Source: Planomicrobium sp. Y74
GTDB lineage: Bacteria; Bacillota; Bacilli; Bacillales_A; Planococcaceae
Direction: 5' to 3'
DNA length: 64,000 nucleotides
Assembly (NCBI RefSeq): GCF_003668635.1
Contig: NZ_RCWH01000001.1
Location: 248,001-312,000, forward strand
The notes under the pieces are model-generated. The model had not been told where the DNA came from, did no database searches, and saw only the letters and a list, made by a program, of their open reading frames with translations. Made by a program: the position numbers and the translations under genes. Positions 20,009-29,494 of the stretch are shown here, piece by piece (within the stretch, counting starts at the first letter, position 1; every line of letters starts with the position of its first letter).

Positions 20009-20335
20009 CTAATCCCATTCTTTCAATTCACTTAGAAACTTATGGATATTTTCATCAGTGAATGGGTTTTTCTCAAATGAAGAAACCAGTTCCTGCCGAC
20101 GTTGAAATTTATCGAACAGCTGGAGCTTTGCCTCGTATTCCTCAAGCATCGCTTCCGTGCGGCGTATATTATCGTAAACCGCCTGGCGCGTAATATTGTA
20201 TTCTTCAGCTATTTCACCTAAAGAATGGTCATCCAAATAATACAGCATCATATAACTGCGCTGTTTTGGCGTCAGCAATTCCTGATAGAAATCGAATAGA
20301 TAATTCATCCGTGTCGTTTTTTCCAAACCCATCAT
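20009..20335 (-). CDS. ylxM: YlxM/p13-like putative helix-turn-helix protein
   Basis: A 108-residue UPF0122 family protein. The central segment [21 protein letters not shown] (around residues 50-70) looks like a sigma-region-4 helix-turn-helix. The gene always neighbours ffh/ftsY; in streptococci the homologue influences SRP GTPase activity. The start at 20335 follows GGGGTGAG. The exact role in Bacillales is not established. Confidence 0.92.
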   Translation of the reverse strand: MMGLEKTTRMNYLFDFYQELLTPKQRSYMMLYYLDDHSLGEIAEEYNITRQAVYDNIRRTEAMLEEYEAKLQLFDKFQRRQELVSSFEKNPFTDENIHKFLSELKEWD

Positions 20336-20399
20336 TTCTGCTCACCCCGTTCATACTACACACAACATTACTGAAAATAAAATCAACCGTCAAGTAATT

Positions 20400-21416
20400 T
20401 TACTTGTCTGATGAGTCCTCTTCCAATTCTTCTTCTTTGTCCAAGCCTTCGGCAAATAGGCCATACACATATTTCTGTGGATCGAATGGCTGAAGATCAT
20501 CCATTTTTTCACCGAGGCCGACAAATTTAACGGGAATTTTCAATTTATTGCGGATTGCCAGAACGATGCCGCCTTTAGCGGTGCCGTCCAGTTTAGTCAG
20601 TACGATGCCAGTAACTTCGGTTACTTCTTTAAAAGTCTGTGCCTGGATCATCGCATTCTGCCCGGTTGTGGCATCAAGTGCCAAAAGCACTTCATGCGGC
20701 GCACCCGGAATTTCACGCCCTAGTACGCGGTGGACTTTCTCCAATTCGTTCATCAGATTGACTTTGTTTTGGAGGCGTCCCGCAGTATCGCAGATCAATA
20801 CATCCACGCCGCGGGATTTTGCTGAACGCACTGCGTCATACATGACCGCTGCCGGATCGGAACCGGCGGCTTGCTTCACGACATCCACACCGACACGCTG
20901 TCCCCAGACATCCAATTGTTCAATTGCTCCTGCACGGAAAGTGTCACCGGCAGCCAGCATAACGGTTTTGCCTTCATTTTTCAGTCGGTGAGCCAATTTA
21001 CCGATCGTCGTCGTCTTGCCGACACCGTTTACCCCCACCATCAAAATGACGGTCAAGCCATCGGCAAAATTGATTTCATTCAGTTCAGGCTCCCCTGCCT
21101 GGTAAATTTCGACCAACTTTTCAGAGATGACGGATTGTACGTTCGAAGTGTCCCGTACATTTTTACGCTGGACTTCATAACGCAATTCATCCATTAATTC
21201 GAGAACCGTTTCAAAACCGACATCCGCCTGCAACAGGACTTCTTCAAGCTCTTCGAAGAAATCCTCATCTACTTTACGGTATTTAGCTACAAGATCGTTG
21301 ATTCTTGATGTAAATCCTGTACGGGTTTTCTCCAAACCCTCTTTATATTTTTCTGTCGATTCTTCCTGTTCTGTATTGCCGGCAAATTTATCTTTCAGCT
21401 TTTTGAAGAAACTCAC
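20400..21416 (-). CDS. ftsY: Signal recognition particle receptor FtsY
   Basis: Membrane-associated receptor GTPase for SRP. The 338-residue protein has a short acidic N-terminal region, NG domain with MVGVNGVGKTTTIGKLA, DTFRAGAIEQL, ICDTAGRLQNK and TKLDGTAKGG. An acidic tail (EEELEEDSSDK) is present. Translation starts at a GTG (21416) 7 nt after GGAG; 16 bp downstream of smc. Confidence 0.97.
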   Translation of the reverse strand: MSFFKKLKDKFAGNTEQEESTEKYKEGLEKTRTGFTSRINDLVAKYRKVDEDFFEELEEVLLQADVGFETVLELMDELRYEVQRKNVRDTSNVQSVISEKLVEIYQAGEPELNEINFADGLTVILMVGVNGVGKTTTIGKLAHRLKNEGKTVMLAAGDTFRAGAIEQLDVWGQRVGVDVVKQAAGSDPAAVMYDAVRSAKSRGVDVLICDTAGRLQNKVNLMNELEKVHRVLGREIPGAPHEVLLALDATTGQNAMIQAQTFKEVTEVTGIVLTKLDGTAKGGIVLAIRNKLKIPVKFVGLGEKMDDLQPFDPQKYVYGLFAEGLDKEEELEEDSSDK

Positions 21417-21432
21417 CTGATCACTCCTCTGT

Positions 21433-24400
21433 TTATAATTGTTCTTGCAGTTTTACGGAAACGAGCTTCGATATGCCTGATTCCTGCATTGTGATGCCGT
21501 ATAGGACATCCGCGCCTTCCATTGTCCCTTTGCGGTGCGTAATGACGATAAATTGCGTGTCTTCACTGAATTTCTTCAAATATTGGCTATAGCGCACAAC
21601 ATTCGATTCGTCGAGTGCCGCTTCCACTTCATCGAGAATACAGAACGGTACCGGACGGATATTCAAAATGGCAAATAATAAGGCAATAGCTGTCAACGCC
21701 CGCTCGCCGCCGGATAACAGACTAAGGGTCTGTAATTTCTTGCCGGGCGGTTGTGCGATGATTTCCACTCCGGTTGCCAGCATATCCTGCGGATTGGTAA
21801 GCACAAGATCTGCAGAGCCCCCGCCGAATAATTCCTTGAAAACCCGCTGGAATTGCGTGCGGATGGCATGGAAAGTTTCATCAAAACGCGTCGTCATTTC
21901 TTCATCCATTTCGCGGATGACCGTACGCAAGGTCTCTTTCGCCTCGTTCAGATCGTTGCGCTGTTCGGTCAGGAAGCTATGGCGTTCCTCTACATGCTCG
22001 AATTCCTCTATGGAGCCGATATTGACCGGCCCCAGTTCTTCAATTGACTGCTTCAGCAATTTGACTTTCTTGCGCACAACTTCTTCTTCATCCGCCAGTT
22101 CAAATTGCGTAGCCTGTTCCAATGTCAATTCATAATTGTTTTCCAATTGCCCGATTAGATTCTGAATCTGGACATCCAGGCGCGTAGCTTTCACTTCACA
22201 GATGCGAATCGCTTCCACAAAGCCCTTATGAAGGCGCTGGATTTCTTTTAACTCTTGTTCCAGCGCAGTCAATTGGCTTTGGTTTTGTAGGCGGCTTTCT
22301 TTTAATCCGCTGATTTTCTCCGTACCGTCCTGTTTCTTCCGGGACCATTTTGAAATCTCAGCAATAATTTCTTCATCAGAATAGACTTTCGCGGCTTCTT
22401 CTGATTGCAGCCATTCCAACTCTGATCGGATTTCTGAAAGCTTACGGTCGCTTTTCTCCTTGCGTACAAGCAGTTCAGCTTCACTATCCGTCAACTGATT
22501 TACCCGTTCTTTCATAACAGCAAGCTGAGATTTCCGGTCCGCATATTTCACCAGGACGGCATCCCGTGCATGTTCGTTCTGCTGTTTGAACTGCGTCAGT
22601 TCCTCAATTCTTTCTGAAGTGTCCGAAAGTTCTGCCGTAATCTCACCAAGGCGGTTTGAAGCCGTTTCCTTTCGGATTGTGACTGAATCCAGATCGGCCC
22701 CCTTATTCTTTTGCTCAGCCTGAAAGACTTTATAACGCTCTTTCGTGGTATTGAGCACCGCATTGATTTCCCGTAATTTCATTGCCCGTTCGGATTCAAG
22801 GTCCCGATATTTCTCGCCTTCTGAACGCAGGTCATTCAATTTCCGTTCTGTATTGTGAACTTCCGACCGTTCTTTTTGTACCGTTTTTTCAGCAAGGGCA
22901 ATCGTCTGTTTCAGTTCTTTCGACTGGACAAGCAATTGCTCAAGCTCCGCTTTTCTGGTGAAAAATGAAGCCTGGGTTTTATTGGCACCGCCGGTCATCG
23001 AACCGCCGGCATTGACGATATCCCCTTCAAGCGTCACGACTCTATAACGATTCCCGGTAAGTTTGGCAATTGCATTTGCCCCTTTCAGGTCATCGGCAAT
23101 AATGACATTACCAAGAAGGTTCTCGATGATCATACTGTAAGCAGGATCGTACTCCACCAGCTCAAATGCAATTTTAATAAACGCCGGATGCTGCCGGATT
23201 GACGATAAGGTATGTTCCGGAATTGTTCTCGGCTTCATGACTGTCATGGGCAGGAATGTGGAACGCCCCGCTCTTTTTTCACGAAGGAAATGGATCGCCT
23301 TACGGGCGTTTTCTTCGTTGTCTACGACTATATGTTGACTGGAAGCCCCAAGTGCCGTCTCGATCGCTTTGGCATAATCCTGGTTAACCTGGGCAATCTC
23401 TGCCACAGCCCCGACAATACCCGTCATCTGGTTTTTTTCACGCGCTTGAAGCACTTCCCGAACACCTTGGAAAAAACCTGAAAAATCGGCTTCCAGTTCC
23501 TGCAGCGTCTCGATTCTTGAGTCCAGCTGCTTTTGCGACTGATAGGCCTGAAACAGCATATTTTGCTTTTTATCAAATTGTTCTTTTATTTGCTGGTAGG
23601 TATTTTCTGTTTCACGATATAGCCGGCGTTTTTGCTCAAGAAGCGTTTTAATCGTTTCATGTTTCTGCTCAGCTTCTTCTTTTTCCCCTTCAAGCTTCAT
23701 GAGTTCACTGCTGAAATCCTTTTGCTGCAGGGCTATTCTGCTTGTAGATTCTGATAACTGCTGCTCTTGAAGATCAATGTTCTTCAATTCATTTCTGACA
23801 GTTGCCTGCTCATTCATCAACTCGATATAGAGGGATTTAAAAGATTCGATTTCATTTTCGATATCAGCTGGCGTTCTGCTCAATTGGTCTTCCAGTTGTC
23901 TGATGGAATCCCTGATTTTTTGCTGTTCGGCTTTTCTCTCTTCCAGCAGTTTTAACTGGTCCTGGTGTTTTGCTGCCAGCACCTGATTTTCTGCCAGTTC
24001 GGCTGCAAGACTTTCCTGCAGCCCTTTGGCCTGCCGTTCTGCATTATATTTCTTCTCGGACATCAGCAATTTGCGGCCTTCCCATTTTTCCGTTTCGGAA
24101 CTGGCTTCGATCAAACTGCTTTGTTCCCTGTCTATTTCAGTATCGAGCTCTGCAATTTTTTTGCGGATAGTGGACACTGCTTGTTCTTTTTCTATTATTT
24201 CTTCGGCAAATTCCTGTTCTTTGGCACTTTGTTCGGAAGCATCACTGCCGAGTTGTTCAAGCTCCAGCTTTAATCGGTTGGCATCAAATGCCAATAATGC
24301 AATATCCGCGTCTTTAAGCTCTGCACTCATATCTAAATAATCCTTTGCTGCGGATGCCTGGATTTGAAGCGGTTCCATTCTGCCATCCAATTCGTGAAGA

Positions 24401-24981
24401 ATATCGAGGACACGGTTCAGGTTTTCATCGGTTTCGTTCAATTTCACTTCGGCTTTTTTCTTGCGTTGTTTATATTTCAATACACCAGCTGCTTCTTCGA
24501 ATATAGAGCGGCGTTCTTCGGCTTTGCTGTTGAGGATTTCATCGACGCGGCCTTGAGAAATAATTGAAAAAGCTTCTTTCCCAAGCCCTGAGTCCATGAA
24601 CAGATCTGTAATATCCTTTAAACGGCAATTTTGCTTATTTAAAAGATAGGCGCTTTCCCCACTTCGAAAAACCCTTCTCGTTACGCTGACTTCGCTGTAA
24701 TCGAGAGGGACACGTCCATCCGTATTATCCAAGACCAAAGTAACTTCGGCGAAATTCAAGGGTTTGCGTGAATCACTGCCGGCGAAAATGACATCTTCCA
24801 TCTTTCCGCCGCGCAGGGATTTAGCAGACTGTTCACCAAGGACCCAGCGGATCGCATCGGTTACATTACTCTTTCCGCTGCCATTCGGGCCCACAACTGC
24901 TGTAACACCGGGAACGAAATCGATGCCGATGCGATCAGCGAACGACTTGAATCCCATGACTTCCAATCTCTTCAAAAACAT
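21433..24981 (-). CDS. smc: Chromosome condensation/segregation ATPase Smc
   Basis: Forms the SMC-ScpAB condensin. The 1182-residue protein has the N-terminal Walker A VVGPNGSGKSNVTDAIRW, two long coiled coils, the hinge around residues 505-680 with GGSMTGGANK, and the C-terminal signature LSGGERALTAIALLFAIL plus Walker B FCILDEVEAALDE. Length is standard. Only 3 bp separate it from rnc, as in the conserved rnc-smc-ftsY order. Confidence 0.98.
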   Translation of the reverse strand: MFLKRLEVMGFKSFADRIGIDFVPGVTAVVGPNGSGKSNVTDAIRWVLGEQSAKSLRGGKMEDVIFAGSDSRKPLNFAEVTLVLDNTDGRVPLDYSEVSVTRRVFRSGESAYLLNKQNCRLKDITDLFMDSGLGKEAFSIISQGRVDEILNSKAEERRSIFEEAAGVLKYKQRKKKAEVKLNETDENLNRVLDILHELDGRMEPLQIQASAAKDYLDMSAELKDADIALLAFDANRLKLELEQLGSDASEQSAKEQEFAEEIIEKEQAVSTIRKKIAELDTEIDREQSSLIEASSETEKWEGRKLLMSEKKYNAERQAKGLQESLAAELAENQVLAAKHQDQLKLLEERKAEQQKIRDSIRQLEDQLSRTPADIENEIESFKSLYIELMNEQATVRNELKNIDLQEQQLSESTSRIALQQKDFSSELMKLEGEKEEAEQKHETIKTLLEQKRRLYRETENTYQQIKEQFDKKQNMLFQAYQSQKQLDSRIETLQELEADFSGFFQGVREVLQAREKNQMTGIVGAVAEIAQVNQDYAKAIETALGASSQHIVVDNEENARKAIHFLREKRAGRSTFLPMTVMKPRTIPEHTLSSIRQHPAFIKIAFELVEYDPAYSMIIENLLGNVIIADDLKGANAIAKLTGNRYRVVTLEGDIVNAGGSMTGGANKTQASFFTRKAELEQLLVQSKELKQTIALAEKTVQKERSEVHNTERKLNDLRSEGEKYRDLESERAMKLREINAVLNTTKERYKVFQAEQKNKGADLDSVTIRKETASNRLGEITAELSDTSERIEELTQFKQQNEHARDAVLVKYADRKSQLAVMKERVNQLTDSEAELLVRKEKSDRKLSEIRSELEWLQSEEAAKVYSDEEIIAEISKWSRKKQDGTEKISGLKESRLQNQSQLTALEQELKEIQRLHKGFVEAIRICEVKATRLDVQIQNLIGQLENNYELTLEQATQFELADEEEVVRKKVKLLKQSIEELGPVNIGSIEEFEHVEERHSFLTEQRNDLNEAKETLRTVIREMDEEMTTRFDETFHAIRTQFQRVFKELFGGGSADLVLTNPQDMLATGVEIIAQPPGKKLQTLSLLSGGERALTAIALLFAILNIRPVPFCILDEVEAALDESNVVRYSQYLKKFSEDTQFIVITHRKGTMEGADVLYGITMQESGISKLVSVKLQEQL

Positions 24982-24984
24982 TCT

Positions 24985-25740
24985 CTAGTCCTCCATTGCT
25001 TCCTGCAATTTACGGATTGCCAGCTGAGCTGCCTGCTGTTCCGCTTCTTTTTTGGAACGTCCATTTCCGACGCCCAATTCTTTATCGGCCAAAGTGACAC
25101 GCGTTACGAATATACGGCTGTGCGCCGGCCCTTTTTCATCGATAATTTCGTAGCTCAATGTTCCTGAATTTTTCTGCTGCACAATTTCCTGCAGCTGGCT
25201 CTTATAATCCATCACATGCGAAAAAGCACCGATCTCCACTTTAGGGAAAAGAATTACTTCCAGGAATGAAACAACCGGTTCCAGCCCCTGATCTAAATAC
25301 AAAGCCCCGATAAATGATTCGAAGACATCAGCAAGAAGAGCCGGGCGTGTTCTGCCGCCAGTGAGTTCTTCGCCTTTGCCGAGCAAAATATATTTGCCGA
25401 AATTCAATTCATTCGCAAACAGGACAAGTGACGGTTCACAGACTATAGATGCCCGAAGTTTCGTCAATTCGCCTTCGCTCATGTCGGGATATTTCATATA
25501 AAGATAATGGGAAACCGATAATTCCAGAACGGCATCGCCCAAAAACTCGAGGCGTTCGTTATCCGTGAATTTTTTTCTTCGATGCTCATTCACATAAGAT
25601 GAATGAGTGAAAGCCTGATAAAGCAGTGCAGGATTGCGGAAGTTGACATCCAGCTCTTTTTGCAGCTGGTCAAAAGCATTTTTCACACTTTCTTTCAGCA
25701 CTCCCGGCTTTTGTTGGTTGAGGTTTTTTTTCATTGCCAT
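24985..25740 (-). CDS. rnc: Ribonuclease III
   Basis: Double-strand-specific endoribonuclease for rRNA and scRNA processing. The 251-residue protein has the catalytic signature [14 protein letters not shown] near residue 64, [14 protein letters not shown], and a C-terminal dsRNA-binding domain ([12 protein letters not shown]...[18 protein letters not shown]). The ATG at 25740 follows GGAAGG. Upstream is the acpP terminator, so rnc heads the rnc-smc-ftsY set. Confidence 0.97.
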   Translation of the reverse strand: MAMKKNLNQQKPGVLKESVKNAFDQLQKELDVNFRNPALLYQAFTHSSYVNEHRRKKFTDNERLEFLGDAVLELSVSHYLYMKYPDMSEGELTKLRASIVCEPSLVLFANELNFGKYILLGKGEELTGGRTRPALLADVFESFIGALYLDQGLEPVVSFLEVILFPKVEIGAFSHVMDYKSQLQEIVQQKNSGTLSYEIIDEKGPAHSRIFVTRVTLADKELGVGNGRSKKEAEQQAAQLAIRKLQEAMED

Positions 25741-25811
25741 TTTTATCTGCCTTCCTTATGTTGTTCTTCCGTCAATTTTACCTGTTTTTCAGCTTTAACG
25801 CAAAAATAGAA

Positions 25812-25852
25812 TTGACGCATAACCGCTTTAGCTGCAAGCGGTTATGCGTCAA
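25812..25852 (-). terminator. Strong hairpin terminator after acpP
   Basis: A perfect 17-bp stem (25812-25828 with 25836-25852), 7-nt loop, followed on the minus strand by ATTCTATTTTT. It closes the fapR-plsX-fabD-fabG-acpP operon. Confidence 0.85.
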
Positions 25853-25874
25853 GATCGTTTCATCGTAATTAGTT

Positions 25875-26111
25875 TTAAGCTTGTTTTTTCTCAATGTAAG
25901 AAACTGCGTCTCCTACTGTAGACATGCCTTCTGCATCTTCATCAGAAATTTCCATGTCGAATTCGTCTTCAAGTTCCATAACCAATTCTACTACGTCCAA
26001 TGAATCCGCACCAAGGTCTCCCGTGAATGAAGCTTCAAGTTTCACTTCGTTCTCTTCTACACCCAGACGATCCACGATTACTTTTGTTACTCTCTCCAAT
26101 ACTGTTGCCAA
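25875..26111 (-). CDS. acpP: Acyl carrier protein
   Basis: Carries growing acyl chains in fatty-acid synthesis. The 78-residue form [17 protein letters not shown] has the phosphopantetheine attachment S37 in [12 protein letters not shown] and the acidic helix [12 protein letters not shown]. The frame could start at a GTG (26120), but that lies inside the ribosome binding site; the TTG at 26111, 8 nt after GGAGG, matches the family N-terminus. Last gene of the fap operon. Confidence 0.96.
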   Translation of the reverse strand: MATVLERVTKVIVDRLGVEENEVKLEASFTGDLGADSLDVVELVMELEDEFDMEISDEDAEGMSTVGDAVSYIEKKQA

Positions 26112-26151
26112 TGTCGTCACCTCCCCTCAATGCAGTATACAGAAATATAAA

Positions 26152-26898
26152 TTACATGACCATCCCGCCGTCAAGGTGCAGCGTTTGTCCAGTCATATAC
26201 GAAGCTTCGTCCGAAGCCAGGAATAAGGCGGCTTTCGCCACTTCTTCCGGTTTGCCGAAACGGCCAAGAGGAATCTGTGACATCATCGTTTTTTGAATCT
26301 CTTCATTCAATTGATCCGTCATGTCAGTCGTAATGAAACCTGGTGCCACTGCGTTTGCAGTAATTCCGCGGCTTGCCAGTTCGCGTGCTGTTGTTTTCGT
26401 CAATCCGATGACGCCCGCTTTTGATGCGACGTAGTTTGCCTGTCCGGCATTGCCCATCACTCCAACGATCGATGCAATGTTGACGATGCGGCCGGAACGC
26501 TGTTTCATCATCTGGCGCGTTACGGCTTTTGTGCACACGAAGACACCTTTCAAATTGGTATTGATGACATCGTCCCATTCATCGTCTTTCATCCGCATCA
26601 TCAGGTTATCACGCGTAATCCCTGCATTGTTCACAAGAATATCAACGGTGCCGAACGTGGTCATTGTTTCGTCGACCATCGCCTTGACTGCATCTGCGTC
26701 CGCCACATTCGCTTTTACTGCGATGGCTTTGCCTCCGTTTTCGTTGATCGCTTCAACCACTGCTTCCGCTTTTTGCTGACTGCCGCTGTAATTGACTACA
26801 ACATTCGCTCCAGCTAGTGCAAAACGTTTTGCGATTTCAGCGCCGATGCCTCTTGAAGCACCTGTTATTATTGCTGTTTTGCCTGTAAGGTCGCTCAT
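26152..26898 (-). CDS. fabG: 3-oxoacyl-[acyl-carrier-protein] reductase
   Basis: NADPH-dependent reduction of 3-ketoacyl-ACP in the FASII cycle. The 248-residue short-chain dehydrogenase has the cofactor loop TGASRGIG (12-19), NNAG, and the catalytic S143, Y156 and K160 (IASIVG, YVASK). Its start overlaps the fabD stop by 4 nt. Gene order fabD-fabG-acpP is the FapR-regulated set of Bacillales. Confidence 0.97.
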   Translation of the reverse strand: MSDLTGKTAIITGASRGIGAEIAKRFALAGANVVVNYSGSQQKAEAVVEAINENGGKAIAVKANVADADAVKAMVDETMTTFGTVDILVNNAGITRDNLMMRMKDDEWDDVINTNLKGVFVCTKAVTRQMMKQRSGRIVNIASIVGVMGNAGQANYVASKAGVIGLTKTTARELASRGITANAVAPGFITTDMTDQLNEEIQKTMMSQIPLGRFGKPEEVAKAALFLASDEASYMTGQTLHLDGGMVM

Positions 26899-27830
26899 TT
26901 TTTCAGCTCCTCTATTGCTTTTTCGCAGGATTCCAAATCGTTGACCGGTAATACAGTAACCGAACGGTCGATTTTTTTCACTAACCCGCTCAATACTTTG
27001 CCCGGACCGATTTCCACAAATACCGTCACGCCCAGTTCGATCATTTTACGCACCGATTGTTCCCATAACACAGGGGAATGCAATTGGCGGACAAGAAGGT
27101 CCTGAATCTGTGCAGCATTCGTTTCGGTTTCCGCTGTTACGTTAGCTACAACCGGCACATTGGCATTCATCAGAAAAGCCTTGCTCAGAACTTCCGATAA
27201 ATCCTGTGACGCCGGACGCATCAATTCGGAATGGAAAGGTCCACTTACTTCCAGTGGAATCGCTCTTTTAGCGCCATTTTCTTTAGCCAGCCTGCAAGCT
27301 TCTTCGACACCGGCTTTTGTACCAGAAATAACGATTTGCCCCGGGCTGTTCAAATTGGCCAGCTGGACGACACCAGTTGTATCCATCACGTGGTTCGTCA
27401 CTTCTTCAAGTTCTTTCGCGTCCATCCCAAGAATGGCAGCCATTGTGCCTTCTCCGGCTGGTACTGCGTCATTCATGAACAGGCCGCGTTTATGAACGAT
27501 TTCCACTGCATTTTCAAATTTCATGACTCCAGAAGCCACCAAAGCGCTGTATTCACCAAGGCTGTGCCCTGCAGTATATGAAGGTACTATTCCTTCGCGC
27601 GCCAAGCGCTCAGTGATCATACAGCTAACCGTCAGCAACGCTGGCTGCGCATTATATGTAAGTGTCAGCTCTTCAGCTGGTCCCTCCAGCATCAGAGTTG
27701 ATAACTTCATGCCGAGTACTCTATCCGCTTCATCAAAAAAGCCGCGGCTTCTGTCGTCGGTCAAAAAGGTTTCGCCCATTCCGACTGTCTGGGATCCTTG
27801 TCCCGGGTAGATAAATGCTATATTCGTCAT
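26895..27830 (-). CDS. fabD: Malonyl-CoA-acyl carrier protein transacylase
   Basis: Transfers malonyl groups from CoA to ACP. The 311-residue protein starts [19 protein letters not shown] and has the nucleophile S90 in GHSLGEYSA and the catalytic His in SGPFHSELM near residue 200. It overlaps plsX by 4 nt upstream and fabG downstream. Confidence 0.97.
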   Translation of the reverse strand: MTNIAFIYPGQGSQTVGMGETFLTDDRSRGFFDEADRVLGMKLSTLMLEGPAEELTLTYNAQPALLTVSCMITERLAREGIVPSYTAGHSLGEYSALVASGVMKFENAVEIVHKRGLFMNDAVPAGEGTMAAILGMDAKELEEVTNHVMDTTGVVQLANLNSPGQIVISGTKAGVEEACRLAKENGAKRAIPLEVSGPFHSELMRPASQDLSEVLSKAFLMNANVPVVANVTAETETNAAQIQDLLVRQLHSPVLWEQSVRKMIELGVTVFVEIGPGKVLSGLVKKIDRSVTVLPVNDLESCEKAIEELKK

Positions 27831-28819
27831 TCTGACTGCTCCTTTTTCAACGTGATATATATAGTGCCAGTCACATCGAATTCTATCATCGTGCGGGTCT
27901 GGCGGATTGCATTGAAGAATGCGGTGCTGTTTGAGGAACCGTGAGCTTTTATGACAGGTGCCTTTAGACCGAACAAACCGGCTCCACCGTATTCACTGTA
28001 ATCCAGCATCCCTTTTAACCCCCGCATATCCTCTTTTACAAGAGCTGCAGCCAATTTCGTTTTCATTGAAGACATGAAAACATCTTTGATCATCGCGAAA
28101 ACATTCATCGCTGTGCCTTCAATCGTTTTCAACACCATGTTCCCTGTGAAACCGTCCGTTACAACTACATCAGCCACCCCGTTCAGTAAATCACGGGATT
28201 CGACATTGCCCACAAAATTGATTGGCGCTTCTTTTAATAAAGGGAAGGCGGCTTTCGTCAGGTCATTGCCTTTTTTCTCTTCTGTTCCAATGTTCAGCAA
28301 GCCTACAGTTGGATTCTGTATGCCTCGTACTTTTTCGGCATAGATGCTGCCCATAATGGCGTATTGAACAAGATGCTCCGGACGAGCTTCTGCATTTGCC
28401 CCCATATCCAGCATGACGAAACCTTTGCCGTCAATAGTCGGCAGTGTGGGTGCCAAAGCAGGCCGGTCGACACCTTCGATACGGCCGACGATAAACAGCC
28501 CTGCCGACATTAATCCGCCCGTATTTCCGGCTGAAACACAAGCATCCGCTGCGCCGTCTTTTACCGCTTGCGCCATTCTGACCATTGACGCATCTTTTTT
28601 TCTTCTGACAGACCGCACCGGGTCATCTTCTGCTTCAATAATCTCTTCACAATGAAAAACAGTCAGCCTGTCGTGGTCTTTTAAGAACTCCTGCATTTTT
28701 TCCTGGTGGCCGAAAAGCTGGATTTCCAAGTCCTTGAATTCCGCCAGCGCCTTGAACGCACCTTCAATTATTTCTTTCGGGGCGTTGTCTCCACCCATCG
28801 CATCTACTGCTATTTTCAT
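27827..28819 (-). CDS. plsX: Phosphate acyltransferase PlsX
   Basis: Makes acyl-phosphate from acyl-ACP for PlsY in phospholipid synthesis. The 330-residue protein starts [17 protein letters not shown], with [12 protein letters not shown]-like segment [31 protein letters not shown] and [15 protein letters not shown]. It overlaps fapR by 4 nt, placing it second in the fap operon. Confidence 0.97.
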   Translation of the reverse strand: MKIAVDAMGGDNAPKEIIEGAFKALAEFKDLEIQLFGHQEKMQEFLKDHDRLTVFHCEEIIEAEDDPVRSVRRKKDASMVRMAQAVKDGAADACVSAGNTGGLMSAGLFIVGRIEGVDRPALAPTLPTIDGKGFVMLDMGANAEARPEHLVQYAIMGSIYAEKVRGIQNPTVGLLNIGTEEKKGNDLTKAAFPLLKEAPINFVGNVESRDLLNGVADVVVTDGFTGNMVLKTIEGTAMNVFAMIKDVFMSSMKTKLAAALVKEDMRGLKGMLDYSEYGGAGLFGLKAPVIKAHGSSNSTAFFNAIRQTRTMIEFDVTGTIYITLKKEQSE

Positions 28820-29400
28820 CCTGCTTCACCTTCACTTTGTTCCGTCATTCGATACATTTCAAATGTACCGATAAAAACCGTCACCTGGTCCACCGTTGAA
28901 ACGACTTTTACAAACGCACGATTCTTTTCCGGCTGCCTGTCGATGACGGTGGCTTTGGCCACAATACGCTGGCCTGCTTTAACCGGCCGCAGAAATTGCA
29001 GCTCGGATTTTACAGTCAACGCCAGTTCTTCATTCATGATTGCTACGGCCAGTGAATTGGCCTGGGCAAACAAGTGATGCCCCCTGGCAATCTGATTCCG
29101 CTGAAAAACATGTTCCGGTTTGACATCGAATATTGAAATCGCTTTTTCGTCCAATTCAATATCGATGATTTCTCCGATCACTTCATCTATTGGAAGAGAT
29201 TTCACTTCGTCTTCGAAAGTCCTTACAGCAACGTGTTTTATTCTTTCACGAAGTTCGGGTATCGATAATTCCATCCGGTCGAGCCTGATTGTCTGCACAC
29301 TGACATCAAATTCAGCCGACAATTCTTCATCGGTTACAAACGGATTTTCATTTATCGATTCCTTTAGCGCTGTCTGCCGTTCTCTTTTCGTTCTTTTCAC
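28816..29400 (-). CDS. fapR: Malonyl-CoA-responsive lipid repressor FapR
   Basis: Represses fatty-acid and phospholipid genes until malonyl-CoA binds. The 194-residue form starts at a GTG (29400; VKRTKRERQ) after GGGCGGTG; an in-frame GTG 8 codons upstream lies in the operator. The N-terminal HTH includes [20 protein letters not shown]; the C-terminal hot-dog domain contains [21 protein letters not shown] FapR operator and promoter lie just upstream, indicating autoregulation. Confidence 0.97.
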   Translation of the reverse strand: MKRTKRERQTALKESINENPFVTDEELSAEFDVSVQTIRLDRMELSIPELRERIKHVAVRTFEDEVKSLPIDEVIGEIIDIELDEKAISIFDVKPEHVFQRNQIARGHHLFAQANSLAVAIMNEELALTVKSELQFLRPVKAGQRIVAKATVIDRQPEKNRAFVKVVSTVDQVTVFIGTFEMYRMTEQSEGEAG

Positions 29401-29416
29401 ATTGTCACCGCCCGCT

Positions 29417-29435
29417 ATTAGCACTTGGTACTAAT
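29417..29435 (-). promoter_or_regulatory. FapR operator
   Basis: The inverted repeat ATTAGTACCAAGTGCTAAT (minus strand) closely matches the FapR consensus TTAGTACC...GGTACTAA. It covers the predicted transcription start, just downstream of the -10 box, so bound FapR would block initiation of its own operon. Confidence 0.85.
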
Positions 29436-29438
29436 ATC

Positions 29439-29467
29439 AGTATATGGTCTATAAAAAAAGAATGCAA
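29439..29467 (-). promoter_or_regulatory. fap operon promoter (SigA)
   Basis: Minus-strand -35 TTGCAT at 29462-29467, 17-bp spacer, -10 TATACT at 29439-29444. The -35 box lies inside the 3' arm of the recG terminator hairpin and the spacer contains the terminator's T run. Confidence 0.8.
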
Positions 29468-29494
29468 GAGCCAATGAACAGCTCCTGCATTCTT
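29452..29494 (-). terminator. Intrinsic terminator of recG
   Basis: A 13-bp stem with one mismatch (29458-29470 with 29482-29494), followed on the minus strand by TTTTTTTA. The 5' arm overlaps the recG stop codon and the 3' arm contains the -35 box of the fap promoter. Confidence 0.85.
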
